Notes: generated from the letters alone by a model not told the origin. Shown: positions 34,525 through 43,374, counted from the stretch's first letter. The stretch: DNA of 64,000 nucleotides from an uncultured Peptococcaceae bacterium (GCA_910585405.1 CAJUDO010000008.1:31053-95052); one strand, 5' to 3'. Made by a program: numbers and translations.

Positions 34525-35367
34525 GTGAAAGTGATTGATTGTAGACTGAGGCCCCCTATTGGCGCATATGCGAAAGATTCTCTATTTGAGTTAATTTCCA
34601 ATGGCGTCATGCAAAATTGTGCAACGCAGCATAATTGCGCACTTCCCGAATCGGGAAAAAAGCGTTCTATGGAGAAATTAATTCAAGAAATGGATGAAAG
34701 CGCTGTAGAATGTGGTTATTTTGCGGTGCGAAATACAGAAATCTGTGGCAATGAGGTAATTTTTGAATTAAATGCGGCATATCCAGAAAGATTTAAGGCT
34801 TTTGCGGGATTAAAACCCCATGATGGATGGGAATACAATCTGGCGCAGATTCAAAGGTTTGTATTAGACGGACCTGCTGTTGGTATTGCTATGGAGCCCG
34901 CTATTTATGGTACGCCTTGGTATGTGGATGATGAAATCGCATTTCCTATTTATGAATTTTGTCAGAAAAATCAAATTCCCATTATGATGACTTATGGAGG
35001 GCGTAATCCGGCAGACGCGACCTATTATTTGCCAGCACCTATGGAGCATGTGGCGCAAACATTTCCTGATTTGAGGCTTTTACTTTTACATGGCGGGTGG
35101 CCATGGGTGGTGCCAACCTGCAGCCTGGCGCTGAATTATCGTAATATTTATCTCTGTGCAGATATGTATATGGTGAATGCACCCGGCCAGCGGGACTATG
35201 TGGACGCGGCCAATTACTTTCTCAGCGACAAGTTGATGTTCGGTTCGGCATATCCAATTCTTTCTATTGTAGATGCTCTGCAGCATTATTTGCATTGTGG
35301 AATACAAGAAAAAGTACTGCCCAATATTTTGTATCAGAATGCAGTTTCTGCTTTGCAATTTCTATAA
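34525..35367 (+). CDS. Amidohydrolase_2-fold protein lacking the canonical metal ligands
   Basis: 280 aa from GTG with AGGAGG at 34511 and an 8-nt spacer. It follows the TIM-barrel amidohydrolase_2 layout: barrel start VIDCRLRPPIGAY, GIAMEPAIYGTPW, FPIYEFCQKNQIPIMMTYGG, FPDLRLLLLHGGWPWV and LMFGSAYPILSIVDAL. The usual HxH after strand 1 is RxR, the strand-5 His position is Thr, and the Asp normally in GSDYP is Ala; only the HGG His remains. It is a paralogue of the BMC-associated protein at 49464, which shares each of these changes. Forms an operon with the transporter 46 nt downstream. Reaction unknown. Confidence 0.75.
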   Translation: MKVIDCRLRPPIGAYAKDSLFELISNGVMQNCATQHNCALPESGKKRSMEKLIQEMDESAVECGYFAVRNTEICGNEVIFELNAAYPERFKAFAGLKPHDGWEYNLAQIQRFVLDGPAVGIAMEPAIYGTPWYVDDEIAFPIYEFCQKNQIPIMMTYGGRNPADATYYLPAPMEHVAQTFPDLRLLLLHGGWPWVVPTCSLALNYRNIYLCADMYMVNAPGQRDYVDAANYFLSDKLMFGSAYPILSIVDALQHYLHCGIQEKVLPNILYQNAVSALQFL

Positions 35368-35413
35368 GTTGGTAGTGGAAAAAAGATAATAAATTTGTGA
35401 AGAGGTGATTTTT

Positions 35414-36883
35414 ATGTCTGGGAACACGAAACAAAAAAATCTTAACCAGGGATATACAGTTTATCTAGGGAAAGTTGCTGTTATGATAGCGCTTATGTTT
35501 GGAGTTGGCTTTCTGCCAGTATTTGGTCAGATGACAGAATTAGGAATGAAAGTACTAGGTGTGTTTATCGGTCTTTTGTTTGGTTGGTCCTGCATTGGAG
35601 TTGTATTACCATGCTTTGTTGGATTTATTGCTCTGTCTTTGAGTGGCATTGCGACTCCTTCTGCATTAACTACGGGCTGCTTTGGCAGTGAAGTGGTAAT
35701 TTTATTAGTTGCAATGTATGCTATTATTGATGTAATGAATCAGAGTGGTGTGAATGATTTTCTGGTAAATTGGCTTTTGAGCAGAAAGATTTTGCAGGGC
35801 AGACCGTGGCTGTTTTCTTTTATCATCATCCTGGCTTGCTATGTTTCTGGTGTGATTATAGGCGGCTTTGCAGCAATGTTGCTTATCTGGAGCATTATTT
35901 ACAAAATTGCTGAAATTACGGGGATGAAAGCATTTGACCCATACCCCACCTGTTTGATTATCGGCACGACGCTTGCCGGCGCAATGAGCGCAGTTGTATT
36001 TCCCTTTTTGGGGACAGCGTTATTTCTCTGTTCGGCATTCAGTGCTATGAGTGGTTTTTCCATAGATTATGCTCAATTTATGGGATTTGTAGTTCCGGGA
36101 GCTTTGTTTACCTTTGCTGCATACATTTTGGTGATGCGCTTTATTTTCCGCATTGATGTCAGTGCGATTAAAAACGCAGACATTAATACCTTGGTAAATG
36201 AGGATAAATTGCATACGAATTTACGGCAAAAACTTGTATTGGTACTGTTTGTGATCTTAATGGTTATGATGCTTTTGCCTAGCATTTTACCAGCAGAATC
36301 TTTGTTGTGTGTAGTGTTGAATTCAATTAGTAATACGGGGAAGGTTTTGTTGTTGTATGCGGTGATGTCCGTAATCCGTATAGAAGGAAAGCCTTTGATT
36401 GATGTGGGAAAAGCATTGAAGAATTCCGTTGCCTGGGAAATGGTCATTATGGTAGGCTTTATCAGCCAGCTGGCCACATTTATTTCCAGCGATGCCTGTG
36501 GGATTAAGGGCAGTTTGGCAGAAGCAATTTCGCCGCTGGCTTTGGGTCATGGTACAGTTTTCTTCACCATTATGGTTTTGTTCCTGTGTATGGCTGTAAC
36601 GAACTTTATGAATAATGGACCAGTCGCTATCATCATGATGTCGGTTGCTGTGAGCATGTCTGGTACTGTAGGTGCAAACCTGATGGCTATTTGCGCCGGT
36701 TGTATTTTGTTTTCACAACTTGCTTATGCAACACCGATTGCCTCTCCTTTTTCAGCTATGCTTTTCAGCAATAAGGATTGGATACGGCCAAAAGATGTTT
36801 ATTTATATGGTGGAATCAGTACTTGCATATTAATTCCTCTGTGTATTCTCTTCACTGTTTTATGGGGCAGTGTAATTTTCTAA
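35414..36883 (+). CDS. SLC13/DASS-like anion transporter
   Basis: 489 aa, about 11-12 helices. The duplicated layout with NFMNNGPVAIIMMSVA and a C-terminal ASPFSAMLF segment suggests the ion-transporter superfamily (DASS/SLC13 or CitM-like) importing di- or tricarboxylates or other organic anions, probably with sodium. AGAGGTGA lies 6 nt before ATG 35414; GTG 35405 is too near that site. Paired with the amidohydrolase-fold gene, so that protein's substrate may be an anion. A 16-bp terminator follows. Confidence 0.75.
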   Translation: MSGNTKQKNLNQGYTVYLGKVAVMIALMFGVGFLPVFGQMTELGMKVLGVFIGLLFGWSCIGVVLPCFVGFIALSLSGIATPSALTTGCFGSEVVILLVAMYAIIDVMNQSGVNDFLVNWLLSRKILQGRPWLFSFIIILACYVSGVIIGGFAAMLLIWSIIYKIAEITGMKAFDPYPTCLIIGTTLAGAMSAVVFPFLGTALFLCSAFSAMSGFSIDYAQFMGFVVPGALFTFAAYILVMRFIFRIDVSAIKNADINTLVNEDKLHTNLRQKLVLVLFVILMVMMLLPSILPAESLLCVVLNSISNTGKVLLLYAVMSVIRIEGKPLIDVGKALKNSVAWEMVIMVGFISQLATFISSDACGIKGSLAEAISPLALGHGTVFFTIMVLFLCMAVTNFMNNGPVAIIMMSVAVSMSGTVGANLMAICAGCILFSQLAYATPIASPFSAMLFSNKDWIRPKDVYLYGGISTCILIPLCILFTVLWGSVIF

Positions 36884-36928
36884 AGTATCCGAAATAGTTG
36901 TATGCAGCAGCAATAAATATAAATGCAG

Positions 36929-36980
36929 AGGAACCGAAACATTCGTATTATATTATAATGAATGTTTTGGTTCCTTTGTG
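36929..36980 (+). terminator. Terminator after the DASS-like transporter
   Basis: A 16-bp stem (36929-36944 with 36960-36975, one G-T wobble) closed by an AT-rich 15-nt loop, then TTGTGT. Confidence 0.85.
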
Positions 36981-37142
36981 TATTCGCGTGAGAAGGGTTT
37001 AACGTACTGGCGAAGAGATTTTGGTCTTGACAGTGTGGCGTGGAGTATGAAAAAATAATATTAAGGTTATGAAAAAGAATGTGATTGTGTGACGGTGTTT
37101 GTAAAAGGATGTTTAACTGTTTGCATATAGAGGAGTGTGTTT

Positions 37143-38087
37143 ATGCGTACAGAACAAATCAAGTATTTGATAGAAATCAGCGAGCATCATTCTCTAAGTG
37201 CAGCGGCTGAAAAACTATGCATTACAACAGCGGCATTAAGTTTATCAGTGAAAAGTTTGGAGGAAGAGTTGGGATTACTGTTATTTCGCCGCACAAATAA
37301 GGGCGTGGAGCTCACGGAAGAGGGAAAGCGATTTATTGAAATTGGGAAGCGTTTTTTGCAGGATGTCAGTGCGCTTTCTCACAAAGCTAATACGAAAAAT
37401 GATGCATATTATGGAATGCTGGAAATTTTCACCGGACAGAATGCCATAGATCAATTTTTTCCGCAGGTTATTTGTGAATTTCATAAAAAATATTCCAATG
37501 TATATGTAAATCCAATAGTGGAAAGCGTTAAGAATGGTTTGCAGGGTTTGGCGAAGGATGATAAAAAAGAACTGCTTTTTTGCTATGACATCTGGAATTC
37601 TAAAAATCGTGGGTGGGCTTATGATACTGCGGCGTATACATTTCATATTCTGAATCGTGCGCGGTTGTATTGTGTAGTTAGTCGAAAATTATCTATTGCG
37701 GCAGAACCAGTGCTTTCTAATGATGTGTTTACCAAGTATCCTTATTTGATTTTTCTGGCGAAAAGTTATAATGAATCGGATGTGGAGAGTGAAAAAATAC
37801 GCACTTCAATTAATTCTGTAACGGAGTGTGCTCAGGTGATTTCGTTGAACAATCAATTGGTATACGACCAAATGCTTTATAATGGCATGGGCATTTCCAA
37901 AAAAGTATTGCTGCCGTTAAAAAATTTGCATCAGGATGAAAGGTTGGCGTATATTCCCATTGAGGATGAAAAGGAAACGTGTATTTATAATTTTGGTTAC
38001 TTTACCAGAAAGAATCATCAATTGTCTGCGGTTGCCCAAGTGTTTATTGGGTTTTTGAAGGAATACCTTGCGGCAAATTGTGTATGA
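37143..38087 (+). CDS. LysR-family transcriptional regulator
   Basis: 314 aa. N-terminal winged HTH (QIKYLIEISEHHSLSAAAEKL, then LSLSVKSLEEELGLLLFRRT) and a C-terminal effector-binding domain of the periplasmic-binding type. GGAG lies 7 nt before ATG 37143. It lies downstream of and in line with the amidohydrolase/transporter pair, separated by a terminator; a role in regulating that pair is likely but not shown. Confidence 0.9.
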   Translation: MRTEQIKYLIEISEHHSLSAAAEKLCITTAALSLSVKSLEEELGLLLFRRTNKGVELTEEGKRFIEIGKRFLQDVSALSHKANTKNDAYYGMLEIFTGQNAIDQFFPQVICEFHKKYSNVYVNPIVESVKNGLQGLAKDDKKELLFCYDIWNSKNRGWAYDTAAYTFHILNRARLYCVVSRKLSIAAEPVLSNDVFTKYPYLIFLAKSYNESDVESEKIRTSINSVTECAQVISLNNQLVYDQMLYNGMGISKKVLLPLKNLHQDERLAYIPIEDEKETCIYNFGYFTRKNHQLSAVAQVFIGFLKEYLAANCV

Positions 38088-38169
38088 GCGTACTATGGAA
38101 ATGTGAAAGCAAAGAAACAGAGAAAGGGAAGATTGGGACAATAAAGCTGTTTTAGTTTACCCTAAAATA

Positions 38170-38215
38170 ATAAATAATCCTGTAAAAGGCAACTATCTTT
38201 TACAGGATTATTTAT
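38170..38215. terminator. Bidirectional terminator between convergent genes
   Basis: AAATAATCCTGTAAAAG and its complement CTTTTACAGGATTATTT are exact 17-bp arms with an 8-nt loop; A- and T-rich flanks serve the LysR gene on the plus strand and the TauE-like gene on the minus strand. Confidence 0.88.
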
Positions 38216-38228
38216 GTATAGACGTGTT

Positions 38229-38948
38229 TTACCGCAGGACGAGGATAAAACCATAGATTAGCATAATGGCGTACACGATATTTTTCAGCCGCTGCGGGTT
38301 CATGTGATTGAGCAGTTTGTTGCCCAGATAGATACCTGGGGGGATTGCAAGCAGACCGATGCTGGAATAGTGAATTGCAGCTGGTGTAATTAATCCATTG
38401 ATATAGCGTACATAAAGCAGGAATATTTCTGTCACAGCGAACCATGCCTGTACACTGGCTGTGTAGCGGCGTACATCGTTGCTGACAGTCAATAGATAAA
38501 GTACAATTGGCGGTCCGCCTACACAGAAGAGACTTTCCAGGGTACCGCTTAGTGCGCCGGCAATAAAGCCGTTGCGCTTGGTGGGTTGGATGCGAATTTT
38601 TTTCTGAAAAAAGACAAAGTATAAACTGAGCAGAATCAGCACAACGCCCAGAATTTTTTTGATAAAGCCATCATCCACAACGCTGAGCAACCGTACAGCA
38701 AAAAAACTGGCAATAAAATAACTGATAAAAGTAGGTACAATCCATTTCCAGACAATTTCTCTACGCATGCGGATGGCGTTGATGGCGGTGAAAGCCAGTG
38801 TGAGCACTGTAACACAAACCGTAGCACAGGAATAAGTAGGCATCAGTAACGGAAATATCATGATGGTGATGATTCCAAAGCCAAAGCTGGTAGAGGTGTG
38901 AATTGCTGTGGCGATAAATGTAATCAATAGGAGAATTGCAATAGACAT
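38229..38948 (-). CDS. TauE/SafE-family anion exporter
   Basis: 239 aa, about seven to eight helices. Two repeated halves (FGFGIITIMIFPLLMP near the N-terminus and FIAGALSGTLESLFCVGGPPIVLYLL in the middle) carry the TauE/SafE double motif. The family exports sulfite, sulfoacetate or related anions in some bacteria, but many members are uncharacterised. Divergent from the LysR gene at 39132, which probably controls it. AGGGAG precedes the ATG. Confidence 0.85.
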   Translation of the reverse strand: MSIAILLLITFIATAIHTSTSFGFGIITIMIFPLLMPTYSCATVCVTVLTLAFTAINAIRMRREIVWKWIVPTFISYFIASFFAVRLLSVVDDGFIKKILGVVLILLSLYFVFFQKKIRIQPTKRNGFIAGALSGTLESLFCVGGPPIVLYLLTVSNDVRRYTASVQAWFAVTEIFLLYVRYINGLITPAAIHYSSIGLLAIPPGIYLGNKLLNHMNPQRLKNIVYAIMLIYGFILVLR

Positions 38949-39048
38949 AAAAACAGGACTCCCTTGTGAAAAAAATGATTAACAGACATATCTCTTGCAT
39001 CCAAAATTTATAAGTGTTATACTATACGCAATAGCGTTGTACAGGATG

Positions 39049-39070
39049 ATATCAAATTACATGATATAAT
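39049..39070. promoter_or_regulatory. LysR-type operator candidate over the lysR -10
   Basis: ATATCA-N7-TGATAT (39049-39067), containing a T-N11-A arrangement, overlaps TATAAT (39065-39070) ahead of the LysR gene and lies in the divergent region with the TauE-like gene. This is the usual geometry for LysR autorepression. Confidence 0.5.
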
Positions 39071-39131
39071 TTATTGAAACAAATCATTGTTTGGCAAAGA
39101 CACAATATATCGCAAAGGAGGAACAAAATAT

Positions 39132-40034
39132 ATGCGTATCGACCAATTGGCTGCGTTGGTGGAAGTAGCGAAATCAGGCTCCATTAACTCTGCATCCAAA
39201 AAATTGCATGTAACACAACAAAGTCTTAATAAGTCGCTGAAAAGCTTAGAGAATGAAATGAACTGTCATCTGCTGGACCGCACTAAGAAAGGCATTCGCC
39301 TTACTGCCGATGGTGAAAAGGTACTTAGCGCGGCTCAAGATGTGATTAGCCGGTTAAACAAATTAGACCGTGAGTTGAGTCTGCACAAGAATGCAGACGT
39401 TTCACTGCATGGAAATCTAAATGTAAATTTGTCGCCGATGCTGAATATTTCTGTTCTTCCTGTAGCTTTTAAGGATTTCATTTCTCATTATCCTGAAGTA
39501 AATTTATTTACTGCGGAACGTTACCGCGACCAGATTTTGGAGCGCTGTGTCAGTCATCATGAGCTGGGTTTGGTATGTGTATCGCCGTTGATTACAGAAT
39601 TTTTTGAACATATTCCTGATGAAGTAGAAATGATACCGTTAAAAAAATATCCTATTTATGTGGCTGTATCTGCAGGTCATCCGCTGGCTGACCACAAATC
39701 GGTTTCTGTGAGTACGGTAGCACAATATCCTTTTGTGGTGTATGAAATTGGCGGGACTGGCGGCGTACATGCTTTTCAGAAATTAGGTCATACAAAGGTA
39801 GCGCTGTCCACTAATAACTATAAGCTGTGTGAAGAGATTTTACGTAATGATACGGCTATTATGTATAGTTTTCCGCCTTATCTGGAGCGCAATGTATTCT
39901 CTTCACTGGTGCATATTCCTGTAAAAGACAAACAAGCAACATTTATGATTTATGCTGTGGTCAGCAAGGATATGGACAAGACGCAGTTAGCACTGGCACG
40001 GGCATTTATTCGCGTATTCAGTGAGTATTTGTAA
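39132..40034 (+). CDS. LysR-family transcriptional regulator
   Basis: 300 aa. HTH MRIDQLAALVEVAKSGSINS ... LHVTQQSLNKSLKSLENEM, then an effector domain (ISVLPVAFKDFISHYPEVNL, HELGLVCVSPLI). AAAGGAGG lies 9 nt before ATG 39132. Divergent from the TauE-like exporter and the nearest regulator upstream of the BMC operon, so it may control either or both. Confidence 0.9.
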   Translation: MRIDQLAALVEVAKSGSINSASKKLHVTQQSLNKSLKSLENEMNCHLLDRTKKGIRLTADGEKVLSAAQDVISRLNKLDRELSLHKNADVSLHGNLNVNLSPMLNISVLPVAFKDFISHYPEVNLFTAERYRDQILERCVSHHELGLVCVSPLITEFFEHIPDEVEMIPLKKYPIYVAVSAGHPLADHKSVSVSTVAQYPFVVYEIGGTGGVHAFQKLGHTKVALSTNNYKLCEEILRNDTAIMYSFPPYLERNVFSSLVHIPVKDKQATFMIYAVVSKDMDKTQLALARAFIRVFSEYL

Positions 40035-40140
40035 GTTTCCGGAAAATTTACAGTAGGATTATAGCACACTCTTTTTTCTTGTGCAATATCGAAATGAACC
40101 GCCGTATAATTCAAAAAATATTCATTGTTCCATGTTTGTG

Positions 40141-40173
40141 AAAGCTGCTGTCTGTAATGGAGGCGGCTTTTTC
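40141..40173 (+). terminator. Terminator of the LysR gene
   Basis: AAAGCTGC/GCGGCTTT stem (one wobble) with a 14-nt loop, followed by TTTCATTTT. Confidence 0.75.
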
Positions 40174-40346
40174 ATTTTAATGAGCACAAAAAAGTATATG
40201 CTGTGGCCTTGTTTTAGAACGGAAAAGTTGAATATGGAGTATGGATACAACCAGAAGTGGCAAAAAATAAATTGCCAAAGAAGGTTTCAGACGTTATACT
40301 AAAAATATAATTAATTTATAATTGCTATTTTAATGAGCATTGCATT

Positions 40347-40374
40347 TTGACATCTTTCATGAATAGAATATAGG
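40347..40374 (+). promoter_or_regulatory. Candidate promoter of the BMC operon
   Basis: TTGACA (40347-40352), 16-nt spacer, TATAGG (40369-40374). It would give a leader of about 460 nt. The -10 is weak and another TACAAT at 40441 lacks a good -35, so the true start is uncertain. Confidence 0.35.
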
Positions 40375-40579
40375 CGTGTATTGTCTCAATTAGATATCGG
40401 TTATCTATTTTTGATTGTATGAAATCTACAGCATTTTTGTTACAATGAAGATGAAGCAAAGATTCAGAATCTGTGGTAATTTTTTGTGCTTGCTTGCTGT
40501 TTAGATTTTCTGTAAATTATAACTATAAAAAATATGCGATTGCACTGCGGAAAAACAAGTAAACGTGTCAGTATGGTAT

Positions 40580-40842
40580 CAGAATAGCGGGAAAATGGAT
40601 TCTGCAATTTCCTACAACCGCTGAAGCGTGATTAGGCAATGCAATAATTGGGTATCGGCCACCCTCATTCTATAAGACTGAAAAAAGCAGGACTGTTACA
40701 GTCTTATGGGATGGGGGTGGATATAATATTTATATACTGTGGATGTTGTCGCAGGGGGCAGCCCTAAACAGGGGCTGTATAGTGGAACCCTTGTACAGCA
40801 GAGTCGGTATGATATATTTTAACTGTCCGATGGAGGTGAATT
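40580..40842 (+). ncRNA. Long structured leader before the BMC operon
   Basis: Several helices can be drawn. AGCGG/CCGCT closes a small stem near 40587-40623. A perfect (with G-T) 22-bp stem pairs 40659-40680 with 40699-40720 around an 18-nt loop. Downstream, GGGGCTGTA (40771-40779) can pair either with CAGCCC (40759-40764) or with TACAGC (40794-40799), two exclusive folds just before the ribosome site GGAGG and ATG 40843. This resembles a regulatory leader. I do not find the B12-box or other riboswitch consensus I know. The 40174-40579 part of the gap shows no gene. Confidence 0.5.
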
Positions 40843-41442
40843 ATGAAAGCGTTAGGTTTGATTGAACTCTTAGGATATTGTCCTGCAGTGGTGGCGTTGG
40901 ATACTGCGTTGAAAACTGCCGAGGTATCGTTTCAGCAGATCAGCAAAATTGATAAAGGGATAGTCTCTTTAACAGTGACTGGCGATGTGGCTGCGGTACA
41001 GGCAGCGATGGACGCAGCCGCTGCGGCAGCTGAACAGGTTGGGCAGGTTTTATATGTGCATGTGATTCCACGTCCTCATGAGGAAGTAGATGAGATGTTG
41101 ACCCCGCCGCCAGCAGCGCCGGTTTCCGTTCCGCAGACATCATCCAATGCTAAAACTTCCGATGATAAAAAGGAAGAAAGTGTAATGGAAGAAGCAGTGA
41201 ACATGGTGGAAATTATAGAGGACGCTGACGAATCTGCCCAAGCGTCGGCAAAAACACCTGCCGATTTGAAAGCTTTAGCAGAAAGTCTCACCTTGGAAGT
41301 GCTGGAGGGCATGACGGTAAAAGAATTACGTACTGTTGCCCGTGACTTGAATGTCACCAACATGACGCGGAAAGAAATCAGATTTGGCAAAAAAGAAGAC
41401 TTAATAGCTTCTATTTGTAAATATTTAGAACAGGAGTGTTAA
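40843..41442 (+). CDS. BMC-H shell protein with C-terminal SAP/Rho-N-like domain
   Basis: 199 aa. Residues 1-85 are a BMC domain (MKALGLIELLGYCPAVVALD ... VHVIPRPHEEVDEML). A Pro/Ser/acidic linker (about 86-145) leads to a helical tail (about 150-199, MTVKELRTVARDLNVTNMTR then KKEDLIASICKYL) resembling Rho-N/SAP-type helix-extension-helix nucleic-acid-binding domains. EutK is the known analogue of a BMC domain with a DNA-binding-like tail, though its tail is of another type. First gene of the operon, 3 nt before the aldehyde dehydrogenase. Confidence 0.85.
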   Translation: MKALGLIELLGYCPAVVALDTALKTAEVSFQQISKIDKGIVSLTVTGDVAAVQAAMDAAAAAAEQVGQVLYVHVIPRPHEEVDEMLTPPPAAPVSVPQTSSNAKTSDDKKEESVMEEAVNMVEIIEDADESAQASAKTPADLKALAESLTLEVLEGMTVKELRTVARDLNVTNMTRKEIRFGKKEDLIASICKYLEQEC

Positions 41443-41445
41443 TTT

Positions 41446-42975
41446 ATGCAACTTTTTGACAAAGACCTTTTGTCTGTACAGGAAGTACGTGATTTGGTAA
41501 GTGCAGCAAAAGAAGCACAAGCAGAGCTGGCAGAAAAATCTCAGGAAGAAGTAGACCGCATCGTAAAATCTATCGCAGATGCAGGTGTACGGAACGCAGC
41601 TCGTTTGGCTGTAATGGCCAATGAAGATACCGGTTTTGGTATCGTAGAAGACAAAGTCGTGAAAAATGTATTTGGTAGCTACAATGTATACAATGCTATT
41701 AAAGACATGAAAACGATCGGCGTAATTGACAGAAATGATGAAAAAGGCTTGGTTACAATTGCAGTGCCTCTGGGCGTAGTAGCAGGGATCGTGCCATCCA
41801 CTAACCCGACCTCTACTGTATTCTTTAAATCTGAAATTGCAATCAAAGCTGGGAACTCCATCGTGTTCTCTCCACATCCATCCGCTTTGCGTTGCATTCA
41901 GGAAGCTGTAAAAGTAATTCGTCAGGCAATTGCTGAAGTTGGTGGCAACGAAAATCTGGTTTCCTGCATTAGCATTCCGACCAGACAGGCTACAGAAACT
42001 TTGATGAAGCATCCGGACACCGCTATGATTTTAGCTACAGGTGGTTCTGCAATGGTTCATGCTGCATATTCTTCCGGGAACCCAGCAATCGGCGTAGGCC
42101 CTGGCAATGGTCCTGCTTTTATTGATAAGAGCGCAGACCTGGCTTTGGCAGTAAAACGTATCATGGATTCCAAAACCTTTGATAACGGTACCATTTGCGC
42201 TTCCGAACAATCCATTATCTGTGAAGAAGATTACAAACCAGCTGTACAAGCTGAAATGGAAAAACAGGGTGCATATTTCTTAAGTGATGAAGAAAGTCAG
42301 AAATTAGGGAAATTTATTCTGCGTGCTAATGGCACCATGAACCCACAGATTGTAGGGAAAAGCGTAAAAACGATTGCTAGCTTAGCAGGTTTAGAAGTTC
42401 CTGCTGGCGCACGTGTGCTGGTAGCAAAAGAAGACGGCGTTGGTCGCGGTCATCCATATTCCAATGAAAAATTGGCACCAATCCTGGGTTTCTATACCGG
42501 TAAGGATTATAAAGATATTTGCGACAAAGTTTGCATGATCCTGAGCTATGAAGGGAAAGGGCATACTTTCTCCATGCATACCAACAATCAGGACATGGTA
42601 GAATACTTTGCAAAACGTGTACCCGTATCCCGTATCTGTGTAAACACCCCAAGTACATTGGGCGGCATCGGTGCAAGCACTGCTTTGATGCCATCCTTAA
42701 CACTGGGCTGCGGTGCAATTGGTGGTTCTGCTACTTCTGAAAACGTAGGTCCAATGCAGTTATTGAATCTGCGTTATGTAGCAATGGGCGCATTGGAAAT
42801 TGAAGATATTCGTGCAGCTCTGCCAGACTGCTCTAGCGGCATTTGCATAATGAAAAACGCCGCAGCTCCTGCTGCAACTCCGGCTCCTGCTGCTCCTGTT
42901 GCAAGCGCTTCTTTGAATGATAACCAGATGGATGAACTGGTTCGTAAAATTATTGAACGCTTACAGAATGCGTAA
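41446..42975 (+). CDS. CoA-acylating aldehyde dehydrogenase, BMC cargo (PduP/EutE-like)
   Basis: 509 aa. The dehydrogenase core has VPSTNPTSTVFFKSEIA, GNSIVFSPHPSALRC, GPGNGPAF and catalytic Cys251 in NGTICASEQS. After about residue 466 an Ala/Pro linker (PAATPAPAAPVASAS) leads to an amphipathic helix (NQMDELVRKIIERLQNA), a textbook C-terminal encapsulation peptide. It converts an aldehyde, CoA and NAD to acyl-CoA and NADH inside the shell; the acyl-CoA would go to PduL. Chain-length preference cannot be read from sequence. Confidence 0.93.
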   Translation: MQLFDKDLLSVQEVRDLVSAAKEAQAELAEKSQEEVDRIVKSIADAGVRNAARLAVMANEDTGFGIVEDKVVKNVFGSYNVYNAIKDMKTIGVIDRNDEKGLVTIAVPLGVVAGIVPSTNPTSTVFFKSEIAIKAGNSIVFSPHPSALRCIQEAVKVIRQAIAEVGGNENLVSCISIPTRQATETLMKHPDTAMILATGGSAMVHAAYSSGNPAIGVGPGNGPAFIDKSADLALAVKRIMDSKTFDNGTICASEQSIICEEDYKPAVQAEMEKQGAYFLSDEESQKLGKFILRANGTMNPQIVGKSVKTIASLAGLEVPAGARVLVAKEDGVGRGHPYSNEKLAPILGFYTGKDYKDICDKVCMILSYEGKGHTFSMHTNNQDMVEYFAKRVPVSRICVNTPSTLGGIGASTALMPSLTLGCGAIGGSATSENVGPMQLLNLRYVAMGALEIEDIRAALPDCSSGICIMKNAAAPAATPAPAAPVASASLNDNQMDELVRKIIERLQNA

Positions 42976-43046
42976 GCAGACATGTTTATAAAGTAAGAAT
43001 GAAAAAATATTAAATTTTGTGAAATATTCTGAGGAGGAATTGTATT

Positions 43047-43328
43047 ATGGCTACAATGCAGGCTTTAGGTATGATTGAAACAAAAGGTGTCGTAGCTGCC
43101 ATCGAAGCTGCTGACGCAATGGTAAAAGCTGCAAATGTTACTTTGATTGGGAAAGAACACATCGGTGCCGGTTTGGTAGACGTTATGGTGCGCGGCGATG
43201 TAGGGGCAGTAAAAGCTGCAGTTGATGCAGGTGCTGCTGCTGCTGAACGTGTTGGCGAATTAATTTTCGTGCATGTAATTCCACGTCCACATGATGAAGT
43301 AGAAGAAATTTTACCGACTCTGGGCTAA
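43047..43328 (+). CDS. BMC-H shell protein (PduA/EutM-like)
   Basis: 93 aa single BMC domain: MATMQALGMIETKGVVAAIE, MVKAANVTLIGKEHIGAGLV, MVRGDVGAVKAAVDAGAAAA and VHVIPRPHDEVEEIL. Forms hexagonal shell tiles; the pore-loop region is KEHIGAGL, differing from the two copies downstream (KVQVGGGL). GGAGG precedes ATG. About 71 nt after the aldehyde dehydrogenase. Confidence 0.95.
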   Translation: MATMQALGMIETKGVVAAIEAADAMVKAANVTLIGKEHIGAGLVDVMVRGDVGAVKAAVDAGAAAAERVGELIFVHVIPRPHDEVEEILPTLG

Positions 43329-43374
43329 TTGATGAAGATAGACGATTATAAAATCTAAAAAGGAGTGTATATAG

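Noticed and set aside
40081..40302. 73-aa frame after the second LysR gene
   Set aside because: It runs through a rho-independent terminator and has no ribosome site; composition is unlike the neighbours.
40580..40842. Cobalamin riboswitch ahead of the BMC operon
   Set aside because: Expected because of the adenosyltransferase, but the conserved B12-box elements are not found; kept as an unclassified structured leader.
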